Positions 24,258 to 32,587 of a stretch of DNA of 64,000 nt are shown here, one piece after another (position 1 is the stretch's first letter; each line of letters starts with the position of its first letter). This DNA is from Colwellia sp. (GTDB taxonomy: Bacteria; Pseudomonadota; Gammaproteobacteria; Enterobacterales; Alteromonadaceae): the NCBI GenBank assembly GCA_013215385.1, contig JABSOY010000007.1:1-64000 (forward strand), read 5' to 3'. A program made the translations under genes and the position numbers. The notes beneath the pieces are model-generated. The model ran no database searches. It was not told the DNA's origin and worked only from the letters and a program-made list of their open reading frames with translations.

Positions 24258-24286
24258 TTGATAACAATTCTTATTCGTATTAACAT
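24258..24286 (+). promoter_or_regulatory. Sigma70-like promoter with embedded Fur-like box, ahead of the ECF sigma gene
   Basis: TTGATA (24258-24263), 17 bases, TAACAT (24281-24286) form a reasonable sigma70 promoter 70 bp before the sigma gene. The stretch 24260-24278 read on the minus strand matches 12 of 19 positions of the classic Fur consensus GATAATGATAATCATTATC, and fills the -35/-10 spacer. This would give iron-dependent repression of the sigma gene, as for pvdS. The rest of the 415-bp gap 23941-24355 is AT-rich and shows only the degenerate NRPS promoter. Confidence 0.55.
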
Positions 24287-24355
24287 TGTGTCCACTAAGA
24301 AATAGCGACGAGCTATTAAATTAATAAACATATATACCCCACGAAGGTAAATTTT

Positions 24356-24871
24356 ATGCTAGAAACGGATTGCATCAGCACATACGAACCATCATTGTTA
24401 CAAGTATATAAAAAAAATTCTCATATCCTGAGAAAGTTTGCTATACGACTTACCGGCTGTAACTCTTACGCTGAAGATATTGTTCAAGAGGCTTTCTTTC
24501 GATTACCTTCCTCTCCAAAAATGCCCTTATCTCCGAAAGCGAAGCTCAGCTATATTTTCCAAATCGTACGTAACTTATCGATAGATCATCACCGTAAACA
24601 ATCGTTAATTAAAAAAAACATCTGTTTTAAAGAGGCTGATGTTGCTATTGATAATGCCTCCCCTGAAGTGAAATATTCGGATACTAGCACGTTAAACCAA
24701 ATTGATATTGCACTAGCAGAATTACCGGCAAGAACGCGTTATGTGTTCGAACAACACAGGGTTCATGGCGTAGCTCAAAAAGATATTGCCAGAGAGCTTA
24801 ACGTGTCTAATACCTTAGTTAATTTTATGGTGCGCGATGCACTTGCTCATTGCTGTAAGGCACTTGAATAA
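24356..24871 (+). CDS. ECF sigma factor, PvdS/FecI-like (iron starvation type)
   Basis: 171 residues. Region 2 runs about 10-80, with YAEDIVQEAFFRL for core binding and IFQIVRNLSIDHHRKQ for -10 recognition. Region 4 is about 110-170, with the helix-turn-helix KDIARELNVSNTLVNFMV. The length and the divergent position beside a large NRPS fit iron-starvation sigma factors such as PvdS. No FecR/FpvR-type anti-sigma gene is adjacent, so activity may be set mainly by the Fur-like control at its promoter. GAAGG lies about 10 bases before the ATG. The five exact TAAAT-N16-CGT sites in the window are the predicted targets. The group identity is confident; direct orthology to PvdS is inferred from target motif and context. 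Confidence 0.92.
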   Translation: MLETDCISTYEPSLLQVYKKNSHILRKFAIRLTGCNSYAEDIVQEAFFRLPSSPKMPLSPKAKLSYIFQIVRNLSIDHHRKQSLIKKNICFKEADVAIDNASPEVKYSDTSTLNQIDIALAELPARTRYVFEQHRVHGVAQKDIARELNVSNTLVNFMVRDALAHCCKALE

Positions 24872-24896
24872 AAATTCGTCCTATAAAAAGAGAATG

Positions 24897-24924
24897 GCGA
24901 CATAATTTATACAAACTATGTCGC
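24897..24924. terminator. Hairpin between convergent sigma and formyltransferase genes
   Basis: Perfect 8-bp arms (24897-24904 and 24917-24924) around a 12-base AT-rich loop, in the 58-bp gap between two convergent stops. No strong T-run follows on either strand, so termination strength is unclear. Confidence 0.45.
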
Positions 24925-24929
24925 GAGTG

Positions 24930-25811
24930 TTAAAGCAATGCGGGTTCCCGTTCATTTTCTGAAACCTTTTCAGCTGATTCTGCTGACATTTTATCAACAA
25001 GCAATAACAACCCCTGATACATAGCAGGAAATAAGCTGTTATTAAAATTATTCCAACGTAATTCCAAAATAGTATCACTTGGCTCTATATCAGTTTTTAA
25101 TACATCAAAAATAACTTCACCTGAATCTATCCCATTATCGACATAATGAAATGATGCTCCTGTTTTAGATATTGATTCAACTGGAATTGTTTCCATGGTA
25201 TGCCAGTCAATGACTTTTTTACCCCGAGCACCATATAAGGAATTTAATGTACCATATGCTCCTCTGCGCTCAAATGGTGATTCAAGTTGAGTAATTCCTG
25301 GGTGAATATTAACAACTTTGCGACAAAATAGACTACCGGGGGCGATTAGTTCATCAAGAATTATCAATAAACCATCCAATAACACTACATCTGCTTTTAG
25401 GTCGACAAGTTTATCTTGTAAACGCTGCTCAAAATCACTTTTTCCAGTAATCCGTTCAGCTGACCCCATGGGAAAGCGACGGTATGCTGAAGGCACTGCG
25501 TAGGTTATCTCTTCAAGTGGCTTATTCTGTAACATTAGGTTGTGCGGATAAAACCATTTCTTATCTGGATGACGAGAGAAACCATACTCTTCTAGTTTCT
25601 TACAGTCTTTTGGCACACTTTCATGATCATCAAAAATAATGCCCTTTAAAGTATAACAATCACCTAATGCCGTTTGATTGAGTGACTCAACCAAATACTC
25701 AAGTGGAGATTTCATATAACGTTTTTCTCCCTTGTATTCAATATATTGCCCCGCATTATCAGCAGCAGCATTACGTAAAGAACCAATGTAAACGAGGTTT
25801 TTCTGAGCCAT
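24930..25811 (-). CDS. N5-hydroxyornithine formyltransferase, PvdF-like
   Basis: 293 residues with the formyl-tetrahydrofolate transferase fold signature: NIHPG (Asn and His near residues 168-170) and the catalytic Asp in DNGIDSGEVI near 230. The enzyme family moves a formyl group from N10-formyl-THF onto an acceptor amine. The long N-terminal part and the SAYRRFPMGSAERITGKSDFE segment resemble PvdF/CchA-type siderophore enzymes rather than GART or methionyl-tRNA formyltransferase. The product would be N5-formyl-N5-hydroxyornithine, an iron-binding hydroxamate. The partner ornithine hydroxylase is not in the window. GGAAAG precedes the ATG, and an exact PvdS-type promoter lies at 25886-25909. 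Confidence 0.85.
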   Translation of the reverse strand: MAQKNLVYIGSLRNAAADNAGQYIEYKGEKRYMKSPLEYLVESLNQTALGDCYTLKGIIFDDHESVPKDCKKLEEYGFSRHPDKKWFYPHNLMLQNKPLEEITYAVPSAYRRFPMGSAERITGKSDFEQRLQDKLVDLKADVVLLDGLLIILDELIAPGSLFCRKVVNIHPGITQLESPFERRGAYGTLNSLYGARGKKVIDWHTMETIPVESISKTGASFHYVDNGIDSGEVIFDVLKTDIEPSDTILELRWNNFNNSLFPAMYQGLLLLVDKMSAESAEKVSENEREPALL

Positions 25812-25885
25812 AGTCTTTCCTTTTATTAATTTAATATCCCGCAGCTTGACTTAAAGTCATAGCTTACGGACTGTTAAATTAATAG

Positions 25886-25909
25886 ACGAGAAGGTGACAT
25901 TAAAATTTA
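25886..25909 (-). promoter_or_regulatory. PvdS-type ECF promoter (TAAAT-N16-CGT) of the formyltransferase
   Basis: Minus strand: TAAAT at 25909-25905, 16 bases, CGT at 25888-25886; 75 bp before the ATG at 25811. It is paired back-to-back with the macA promoter 80 bp away in the same divergent gap. Confidence 0.72.
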
Positions 25910-25988
25910 CTCCTTATCAAATGAATTAACGGGTGATATTGAAAATTCTCACTGATTTACCTGGGGTAGCATAAAGCAACTAAAGAAG

Positions 25989-26012
25989 TAAATTTATTGG
26001 GCTTAACTACGT
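25989..26012 (+). promoter_or_regulatory. PvdS-type ECF promoter (TAAAT-N16-CGT) of macAB
   Basis: TAAAT at 25989-25993, 16 bases, CGT at 26010-26012; 78 bp before the macA ATG. Same layout as the other four exact sites. Confidence 0.72.
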
Positions 26013-26089
26013 TACTTTATCGGTTGGTATATATTAGACGACAGCCGTTGTTATCAAATACCTAGTTAGAATAAGGAAAAAAGGTAATC

Positions 26090-27229
26090 ATGAATAAGAC
26101 ATCATATTTCTCCCGGTATAAAATAATTATCGCGTTAATTACTTCCATTATTTTTTTCTATTGGTGGCAAAGCAATAAAACGGTTATTCATTATGAAACC
26201 GTTTCTATTAAAATTGGTAATATTGAATCATTAGTTGGCGCCAGTGGTACCTTATCTCCGCGTTATTCTATTGATGTTGGTGCGCAAGTTTCTGGTCAGA
26301 TAATTAAGCTGACAGTGGAACCTGGAACAATAATTAAAAAAGGTGATTTATTAGTTGAGATTGATGCAAGCTTACAACAAGCGACAGTTGACGCTGCTTA
26401 TGCAGAGCTTGCTGCACAACGTGCCCAATTATCATCACGCCAAGCTACAGCAACACTAGCAGAGCATCAATTTAAACGCCAAGCATCCCTATTACAAAAT
26501 AATACGACGAGTAAAGAATCTTACCATTTAGCCGTTGCCAATTTAAAAACGTCTGAAGCTGCTATTGAAGAACTTAGTGCGCAAATAGAACAAAGCATAT
26601 CTCGTCTTAAAGGTGACGAAGCAAGGCTAGGTTATACGCGTATTTATGCACCAATGTCAGGTACAGTATTATCGGTATCTGCAACAGAAGGACAAACCCT
26701 CAATGCAACATATTCAACACCTAATATTTTAAATATTGCCGATCTATCAACTATGACGGTAAAAGCAAAAGTAGCCGAAGCAGATATTCGTTATATCAAA
26801 TCCGACATGCCCGTATGGTTTACCACACTTGGCGATAGTATTCGTCGATGGCATGGTAATGTTCGACAAATATTACCGGCACCTCCTCAAGATGGTGACT
26901 TAACTGTTTTTTATACCGTACTCTTTGATGTAAAAAATACTGACGGCGCATTAATGTCAGGCATGACCGCGCAAGTTTTCTTTGTTAATGAATTTGTTCA
27001 GAATGTGTTAATTGCGCCGATATCAGGACTAAATGCCGTAAATAATAAAGCGAATGTTTATACTGTTCGTGTACTTGAAAATAATAAAGAGAAACCTGAA
27101 AGACGTGAAATTACCACAGGTAAGCACGATGCCTTCAATGCGGAAGTATTAGATGGCCTTATCCAAGGTAATTCAATAGTTACTGGTGAATTTTTTCATT
27201 CAAAATCTGTAATTGAAATGGTTCTATAA
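26090..27229 (+). CDS. macA: MacA/PvdR-like periplasmic adaptor of a tripartite exporter
   Basis: 379 residues. One N-terminal membrane helix (about 11-28), then the membrane-fusion layout: first lipoyl half (VGAQVSGQIIKLTVEPGTIIKKGDLL), a coiled-coil hairpin of about 100-185, second lipoyl half (IYAPMSGTVLSVSATEGQTL) and a beta-barrel domain. These adaptors link an inner-membrane MacB transporter to an outer-membrane TolC-type channel. It is followed after 2 bp by the macB gene, and preceded by an exact PvdS-type promoter. That context makes it the counterpart of PvdR, which secretes pyoverdine. No TolC/OpmQ gene is nearby, so the channel would be supplied from elsewhere. Confidence 0.93.
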   Translation: MNKTSYFSRYKIIIALITSIIFFYWWQSNKTVIHYETVSIKIGNIESLVGASGTLSPRYSIDVGAQVSGQIIKLTVEPGTIIKKGDLLVEIDASLQQATVDAAYAELAAQRAQLSSRQATATLAEHQFKRQASLLQNNTTSKESYHLAVANLKTSEAAIEELSAQIEQSISRLKGDEARLGYTRIYAPMSGTVLSVSATEGQTLNATYSTPNILNIADLSTMTVKAKVAEADIRYIKSDMPVWFTTLGDSIRRWHGNVRQILPAPPQDGDLTVFYTVLFDVKNTDGALMSGMTAQVFFVNEFVQNVLIAPISGLNAVNNKANVYTVRVLENNKEKPERREITTGKHDAFNAEVLDGLIQGNSIVTGEFFHSKSVIEMVL

Positions 27230-27231
27230 TC

Positions 27232-29271
27232 ATGACGACAGTAAATAAACCACTGATAGAATTATTAGACATTGGTAAATATTATGGCGGATCGTGCGAT
27301 AATATTGGTCATGGGAAGCAAGATAAAAGCAGTAGAAAAAATATTTTTCAACCCAAAGTTACCGTACTAAATAATATATCACTTAAAATTTATTCCGGTG
27401 AGTTTGTTGCAATCATTGGCACATCTGGATCAGGTAAATCTACCTTAATGAATATATTAGGTTGTCTTGATCGCCCTACCTCTGGTCAGTATTTATTTTG
27501 TGGATTTGATGTTGCTAATTTTAAGAGTGACAAACTTGCTTGGTTACGACGAGAAGCCTTTGGTTTTATTTTTCAACAATACCATTTGATTTCGAGTGAA
27601 AGTGCTACAGAAAATGTCGAAGTGCCAGCACTTTACGCTGGTTTACCCGAACAGGAACGCCGAAAAAGAGCACAAGAGTTACTTAGCCGTTTAGGCTTAA
27701 GTGAGCGACTTGATTATCGCCCTAAACAACTATCAGGGGGGCAGCAACAGCGTGTTTCGATTGCTCGTGCCTTGATGAATGGTGGTAATATAATTCTTGC
27801 TGATGAACCAACAGGTGCGTTAGATACTGCAACAAGTATTGAAGTAATGGCATTATTGAAAGAATTATCCTATGCCGGGCATACCATTATTTTAATTACT
27901 CACGATCAAAACGTTGCTAAACAAGCTCAACGAATTATTGAGGTAAACGATGGTGAAATTATTAAAGACTATAGCACTAGTCATCGTGATAATTCCGAGC
28001 TATCGAGCAACAAAGAGCCTTCGTTCTTAGCTAACATGAGTTTAAATGATAAGGAAATAGGAAAAAGTCACAGTTCATTCTTTTCTGGTTTACGTGATGC
28101 CGCCCGTGCTGCTACTAGAGTGATGTTAAGTAATATCTTTCGAACTACCCTTACTTTGTTAGGTATTATAATTGGCGTTGCTTCTGTCATTATTATGATG
28201 TCGATTACTGAAGGGGCTAAACAGAAAATTAAAAATGATATGGGAGCATTTGGTAATAGCATAATGTATATCAATGGCATACCACCGACACCATTAGATC
28301 CTGATGGTGAAATCACTTTAGCTGATATAAAAATTCTAGAAACCTTACCTGAAATAGACCTTATAAACCCCTCTATAGGTGAAGATAGATTACTACGCTA
28401 CGGCAAAATAAATATGCAATCTTATACACGAGGAACTGCAATTACCTTTCCAGAATTACGTAATTGGCCAGTTGAACAAGGACGTTTTTTTACAAAAGAA
28501 GAATACGAACATGCGGATGCTGTTGTCATTATTGGCCAATCTGTACGAGAAAAATTATTCCGTGAAAGTGAAAAAATCATTGGCGAGTACATTCTTATTG
28601 AGAAGGCGCTTTTCCAAGTAATTGGGGTTTTCAAAGAAAGGGGCAATGACAGTTATCAAGATAAAAACAACCAAGTAATTGTTCCATTTACTACCGCACT
28701 TTCTCGAATATTTGGACATAGCCCCCCAGAATACATCAGCCTAGCAGTGAATGATAACTACCCGTTTGAACACACTGAAAAAGTTATTAAAAATACTTTA
28801 CTGAATCTGCATAAAGGCGTATTAGACTTTGAAATACACAATGATGCAGCTCAAATCCAAGCAAAATCGGCAATCATAGCCCAAATGACATTATTATTAG
28901 GCGCTATAGCCAGTATTTCATTATTAGTGGGCGGTATTGGCGTAATGAATGTCATGTTAATGACAGTACGAGAACGCACTCGGGAAATAGGAATTCGTAT
29001 GGCAACCGGTGCTCGAAAAAAAGATATTATGCGACAATTTTTAACTGAGTCAGTATTACTGACTACTGTTGGCGGTGCTATAGGTATTGTATTGTCATTA
29101 GGATTATTAGGGTTTTCGGCCCTGATAAGTGATGAAATACCCATTGTGATTTCATCGAGTGTTATGAGTACAGCTTTTGGCTGTGCAGTCATAACAGGTA
29201 TAATTTTTGGCTATATGCCAGCAAGTAAAGCGGCCCGACTAGATCCCGTAACGGCACTGGCTGATGAATAA
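27232..29271 (+). CDS. macB: MacB/PvdT-like ABC exporter (ATPase fused to permease)
   Basis: 679 residues. The N-terminal ATPase has Walker [10 protein letters not shown] near residue 65, signature LSGGQQQR near 165 and Walker [10 protein letters not shown] near 185. Then come a membrane helix near 305, a large periplasmic domain, and three C-terminal helices with the FtsX/MacB motif [28 protein letters not shown]. This is the full MacB architecture. About 25 extra polar residues ([14 protein letters not shown]...) are inserted before the first strand of the ATPase. Together with the adaptor it would export the finished peptide, or an intermediate, from the periplasm, as PvdRT-OpmQ does for pyoverdine. 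Confidence 0.95.
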   Translation: MTTVNKPLIELLDIGKYYGGSCDNIGHGKQDKSSRKNIFQPKVTVLNNISLKIYSGEFVAIIGTSGSGKSTLMNILGCLDRPTSGQYLFCGFDVANFKSDKLAWLRREAFGFIFQQYHLISSESATENVEVPALYAGLPEQERRKRAQELLSRLGLSERLDYRPKQLSGGQQQRVSIARALMNGGNIILADEPTGALDTATSIEVMALLKELSYAGHTIILITHDQNVAKQAQRIIEVNDGEIIKDYSTSHRDNSELSSNKEPSFLANMSLNDKEIGKSHSSFFSGLRDAARAATRVMLSNIFRTTLTLLGIIIGVASVIIMMSITEGAKQKIKNDMGAFGNSIMYINGIPPTPLDPDGEITLADIKILETLPEIDLINPSIGEDRLLRYGKINMQSYTRGTAITFPELRNWPVEQGRFFTKEEYEHADAVVIIGQSVREKLFRESEKIIGEYILIEKALFQVIGVFKERGNDSYQDKNNQVIVPFTTALSRIFGHSPPEYISLAVNDNYPFEHTEKVIKNTLLNLHKGVLDFEIHNDAAQIQAKSAIIAQMTLLLGAIASISLLVGGIGVMNVMLMTVRERTREIGIRMATGARKKDIMRQFLTESVLLTTVGGAIGIVLSLGLLGFSALISDEIPIVISSSVMSTAFGCAVITGIIFGYMPASKAARLDPVTALADE

Positions 29272-29388
29272 CAATATAAAAATAGTTTCTTTGACGTTAG
29301 CCCTATTCACGGACTAATAAATTACTTATTTAGTATAAAGACTTTTAGATAATTTAAATATTAACACTTAAAATATAAGAAGAATCTT

Positions 29389-30771
29389 TTGAACTCAAAA
29401 AACTTTGCATCACAATCAATAACTATCGCTAAATTTGGTGGTACTAGCCTCGCTGATTTTCACACAATGCTAAGATGTGCACATATAGTAAAAAAAGATA
29501 CTAGCAACCGTTTGGTCGTTGTATCTGCTAGTGCAGGAGTTACTAATTATTTAGTTCGTTTGAGCAAAAAAAATGTATCGGTTAAAGAACAAGCATTAAT
29601 TATTGCTGAAATATCGGTAATTCAATTCAATATTACTCAACACTTTACTTCTAAAATAAAAGAGCCGTTAAACATAGAGGTTCATAATTTGCTTAATATT
29701 TTATCTCATTATGCCCACAGCCAATTTAATCAGTATAGTGCAAAGACGGCAGATAAAGTTTTATCATTTGGAGAAATGTTTAGCTCAACAATTTTCACTA
29801 AAGTATTACAATCAATCGGGGTGGTATGCGAGTATTTCGATGTACAACAAGTGATGAAAACTAACAGTTACTTTGGTAAGGCTATTGTAGATGAGCAACT
29901 TTTAAAAATTGCTTGTCAACAACTTTTACTGCCAAGCCTTATGAATACTGTTTTTGTTACTCAGGGCTTTATTGGTCAAGACAAATTAGGTAATACCACT
30001 ACGCTTGGTCGAGGAGGGTCCGATTATAGTGCCGCATTATTAGCCGAAGCACTTAACGGAAATAGGTTGGCGATATGGACGGATGTAGTAGGAATATTCA
30101 CCACAGATCCAAAGATTACTTCTCAAGCTAAAGCGATTAAAGAAATTAGCTTTGGTGAGGCACGTGAAATGGCTACTTTGGGTGCAAAAATATTGCACCC
30201 CGCAACATTAGCTCCTGCCATGCGTAATGATATTTCAGTATTTGTTGGTTCAAGTAAAGAACCAGAAAAAGGTGGTACGCATATTAAACACCAAGTCGAT
30301 TATACACCAACCTATCGCTCTATTTCGCATAAAAGAGAGCAAACTTTAGTTACAATTAGAAGTGTAACTGTATTGCAACAAAGCACTTTTTTAGCAAAAG
30401 TATTCATTATTTTAGCTAAGTATGAATTAAGTGCTGACTTAGTCACTACAAATGAATTTAGTGTCGCATTAGCATTTGATAACTCAGAAAACACGATACC
30501 AACATTATTAATATCAACGGTAGTAGAAAATCTTCAAGAATTTTTTGAAGTGACTGTGGAACATAACTTATCTCTGATTGCTGTTATAGGAAATGATTTA
30601 AATAACACTAAAGGTATTGGGCAAAGTGTTTTTGGAAAGATTAACGAAATAAATATTCGCTTCATTTCTCATGGAGCAAGTACTAATAACGTCTGTTTAC
30701 TAGTCAAGGATAAAGATACAAATCAGGTAATTGAAAGCTTACATGATTCTTTATTTTCTTATATGACCTAA
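29389..30771 (+). CDS. Stand-alone aspartokinase
   Basis: 460 residues. The kinase core has KFGGTS at 15-20 and TTLGRGGSDYSAALLA near 205; a C-terminal regulatory part with ACT-type repeats follows from about 310. It phosphorylates aspartate, the first step toward aspartate semialdehyde. The size matches monofunctional LysC-type enzymes, with no homoserine dehydrogenase. The reading frame opens with TTG at 29389, 7 bases after AAGAAGA; there is no better start. It sits 117 bp after macB with no PvdS-type box between, so it may be read through from macAB. Inferred role: a dedicated precursor supply for diaminobutyrate, much as ectoine clusters carry their own aspartokinase. Sequence differences at the effector sites were not assessed. 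Confidence 0.92.
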   Translation: MNSKNFASQSITIAKFGGTSLADFHTMLRCAHIVKKDTSNRLVVVSASAGVTNYLVRLSKKNVSVKEQALIIAEISVIQFNITQHFTSKIKEPLNIEVHNLLNILSHYAHSQFNQYSAKTADKVLSFGEMFSSTIFTKVLQSIGVVCEYFDVQQVMKTNSYFGKAIVDEQLLKIACQQLLLPSLMNTVFVTQGFIGQDKLGNTTTLGRGGSDYSAALLAEALNGNRLAIWTDVVGIFTTDPKITSQAKAIKEISFGEAREMATLGAKILHPATLAPAMRNDISVFVGSSKEPEKGGTHIKHQVDYTPTYRSISHKREQTLVTIRSVTVLQQSTFLAKVFIILAKYELSADLVTTNEFSVALAFDNSENTIPTLLISTVVENLQEFFEVTVEHNLSLIAVIGNDLNNTKGIGQSVFGKINEINIRFISHGASTNNVCLLVKDKDTNQVIESLHDSLFSYMT

Positions 30772-30916
30772 CCCAAGAGTTATAATTTTTAATTCCGTAT
30801 TTATACTACAAACTCCCATGATAACTATGTCACTTCAGTCACTACACTGAGACCTTAAAATTATTATTCAGATGCAGATATATTTATTCATTCTCACTTT
30901 ATACGGACTTATTTAC

Positions 30917-30940
30917 TAAATATCTATTGGCTGATTTCGT
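30917..30940 (+). promoter_or_regulatory. PvdS-type ECF promoter (TAAAT-N16-CGT) of the DapE-like gene
   Basis: TAAAT at 30917-30921, 16 bases, CGT at 30938-30940; 58 bp before the ATG at 30999. It ties a gene of uncertain role to the siderophore regulon. Confidence 0.72.
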
Positions 30941-30998
30941 TTATAGAAAATAAGATGAAATATACATTCGGCACTCGGAAGTACAGGTAAAATAGTTT

Positions 30999-32225
30999 AT
31001 GGAACAACCTTCAACTTTAGAAAATACACTTAAAGAGAACAAGACTCTAAACAATAGTAGATTCTTCGAGATATTAAAAAATAGTACTAAGTCAGGTATG
31101 CGCGCGATTGAGCTGACCAGAGCTATGGTGCGATTTCCTTCTATTACTCCTGATGATGCCGGCTGTTTTTCATATTTACATAGCTTACTTGAGGACCTGC
31201 ATTTTGTGATTGAAGAATTAACTGTTAATGGTGTAAGAAATTTAATTGCCAAGCGTGTTTTTGGTCAAGGCAAGCGTTTTGCTTTTGCTGGCCACATTGA
31301 TGTGGTACCTGCTCATCACCCTGAACTTTGGTGCGTGACACCTTTTGCGGCAGATATTGTTGATGGCAAGCTAATTGGCCGTGGTGTTGTTGATATGAAA
31401 GGAGCAATAGCATGTTTTATTGCTGCGGTAGAATCTGTAAATAATAAATTGAATTGTGGCTCTCTTTATATATTACTGACCTGCGATGAAGAAGGTGAGG
31501 CTGAATTTGGCACAAAGGTAATAATGAATACTTTAAATGAACGCCATGAAGTATTAGATATGTGCTTAGTTGGTGAGCCTACAGCGAAATATACCGTTGC
31601 CGATACCATTAAAGTTGGGCGTAGAGGAGCAATATCGGCCAGAGTTTTATTTACGGGAAAAGAGGGCCATGTTGCCTATCCACAACAAGCAATTAATGCC
31701 GTGCATTTTGCTGTGAAATTTTCAGCTTTATTAAATCAGTTAACGTGGGATAAAGGTACCGAAGAAATTCCTGGCACTAGCCTACAAATAACTTATATTC
31801 AGTCAAGTGATTTTTCTGACAATATTGTTCCCAGTCAATGTGAAGTTAGATTTAATATCAGATATAGCTACAAATACTCTCAACCTGATCTAGAGCACAT
31901 AGTTGCTCGATTATTAACAGGGATTAATTGCACAGCCGATATAAAATGGGAAAGACCTTGTATTCCTTATCATACTCAAGGTACTGAGTTAATAGAAATT
32001 ATTAGCGAGGCAGTTTATCAAGAATCTGGTATTAGACCTCAACTATCAGCGAGTGGTGGTACTTCAGATGGACGTTTCATCGCAAATGATCATACCCAAG
32101 TTGTTGAAGTGGGTCTAACTAACGCAACTATTCATCAAGTTAATGAAGGAGTTGATTTAGATGAACTTTATACCTTAACTCGACTTTATGAGAACATTAT
32201 TTTAAAAATACATACTAGCCGCTAA
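30999..32225 (+). CDS. M20-family metallo-deacylase, DapE/ArgE-like
   Basis: 408 residues. Metal and catalytic residues of the M20 family are visible: GHIDVVP (His near 97), GRGVVDMKG (bridging Asp near 130), CDEEGEAEFG (catalytic Glu pair near 163), GEPT, a dimerisation region with GKEGHVAYP, and SGGTSDGRF near 350. Known members remove N-succinyl (DapE) or N-acetyl (ArgE) groups from amino acids. The first 30 residues are polar with no signal peptide, so it is cytosolic. An exact PvdS-type promoter precedes it, so its role is probably in the siderophore pathway rather than general lysine synthesis. Possible substrates are an N-acylated diamino acid precursor or the acylated peptide itself; neither can be read from the sequence. 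Confidence 0.88.
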   Translation: MEQPSTLENTLKENKTLNNSRFFEILKNSTKSGMRAIELTRAMVRFPSITPDDAGCFSYLHSLLEDLHFVIEELTVNGVRNLIAKRVFGQGKRFAFAGHIDVVPAHHPELWCVTPFAADIVDGKLIGRGVVDMKGAIACFIAAVESVNNKLNCGSLYILLTCDEEGEAEFGTKVIMNTLNERHEVLDMCLVGEPTAKYTVADTIKVGRRGAISARVLFTGKEGHVAYPQQAINAVHFAVKFSALLNQLTWDKGTEEIPGTSLQITYIQSSDFSDNIVPSQCEVRFNIRYSYKYSQPDLEHIVARLLTGINCTADIKWERPCIPYHTQGTELIEIISEAVYQESGIRPQLSASGGTSDGRFIANDHTQVVEVGLTNATIHQVNEGVDLDELYTLTRLYENIILKIHTSR

Positions 32226-32288
32226 TTTATGAGTCATGCTTCAAAGGTGAATTAGTCACAACACGAAAACCTCCTATATTCGTGACCA

Positions 32289-32528
32289 ATGAAGGTGCTT
32301 GATTTATACAATAATGAGGTCCATGATTTTCCTCGTAAAAATATCGAACTAACACAGAGAAAAATATACCTTGAAAGCCTGAATGATACTAATCGTGATA
32401 TCCGCATTCGAGCTTGTATTAAAACGGTATTAAAGCGCTATTATTACATTCTGAAGATTGATCAACATCGTTGTGAACTTCCCATAATTCGTGAAACAAT
32501 ATTGTTAGCCTCATTGATAACTTTGTAA
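32289..32528 (+). CDS. Small hypothetical protein, 79 residues
   Basis: Not recognised. The product is charged and mostly helical-looking (NIELTQRKIYLESLNDTNRD), with a hydrophobic tail ending in LLASLITL. It starts 64 bp after the DapE-like gene on the same strand. I see no good ribosome site before the ATG and no promoter motif, so it may be a chance frame or a tail gene of that unit. Confidence 0.35.
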   Translation: MKVLDLYNNEVHDFPRKNIELTQRKIYLESLNDTNRDIRIRACIKTVLKRYYYILKIDQHRCELPIIRETILLASLITL

Positions 32529-32587
32529 TAAAAGATAAGTAGCACGCCATAGAAATAATATATATTTATTAGAACTGTTTTTAAAAA

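Noticed and set aside
29272-29388. Possible ECF promoter before the aspartokinase gene
   Set aside because: TAAAT occurs twice but never with CGT 16 or 17 bases later.
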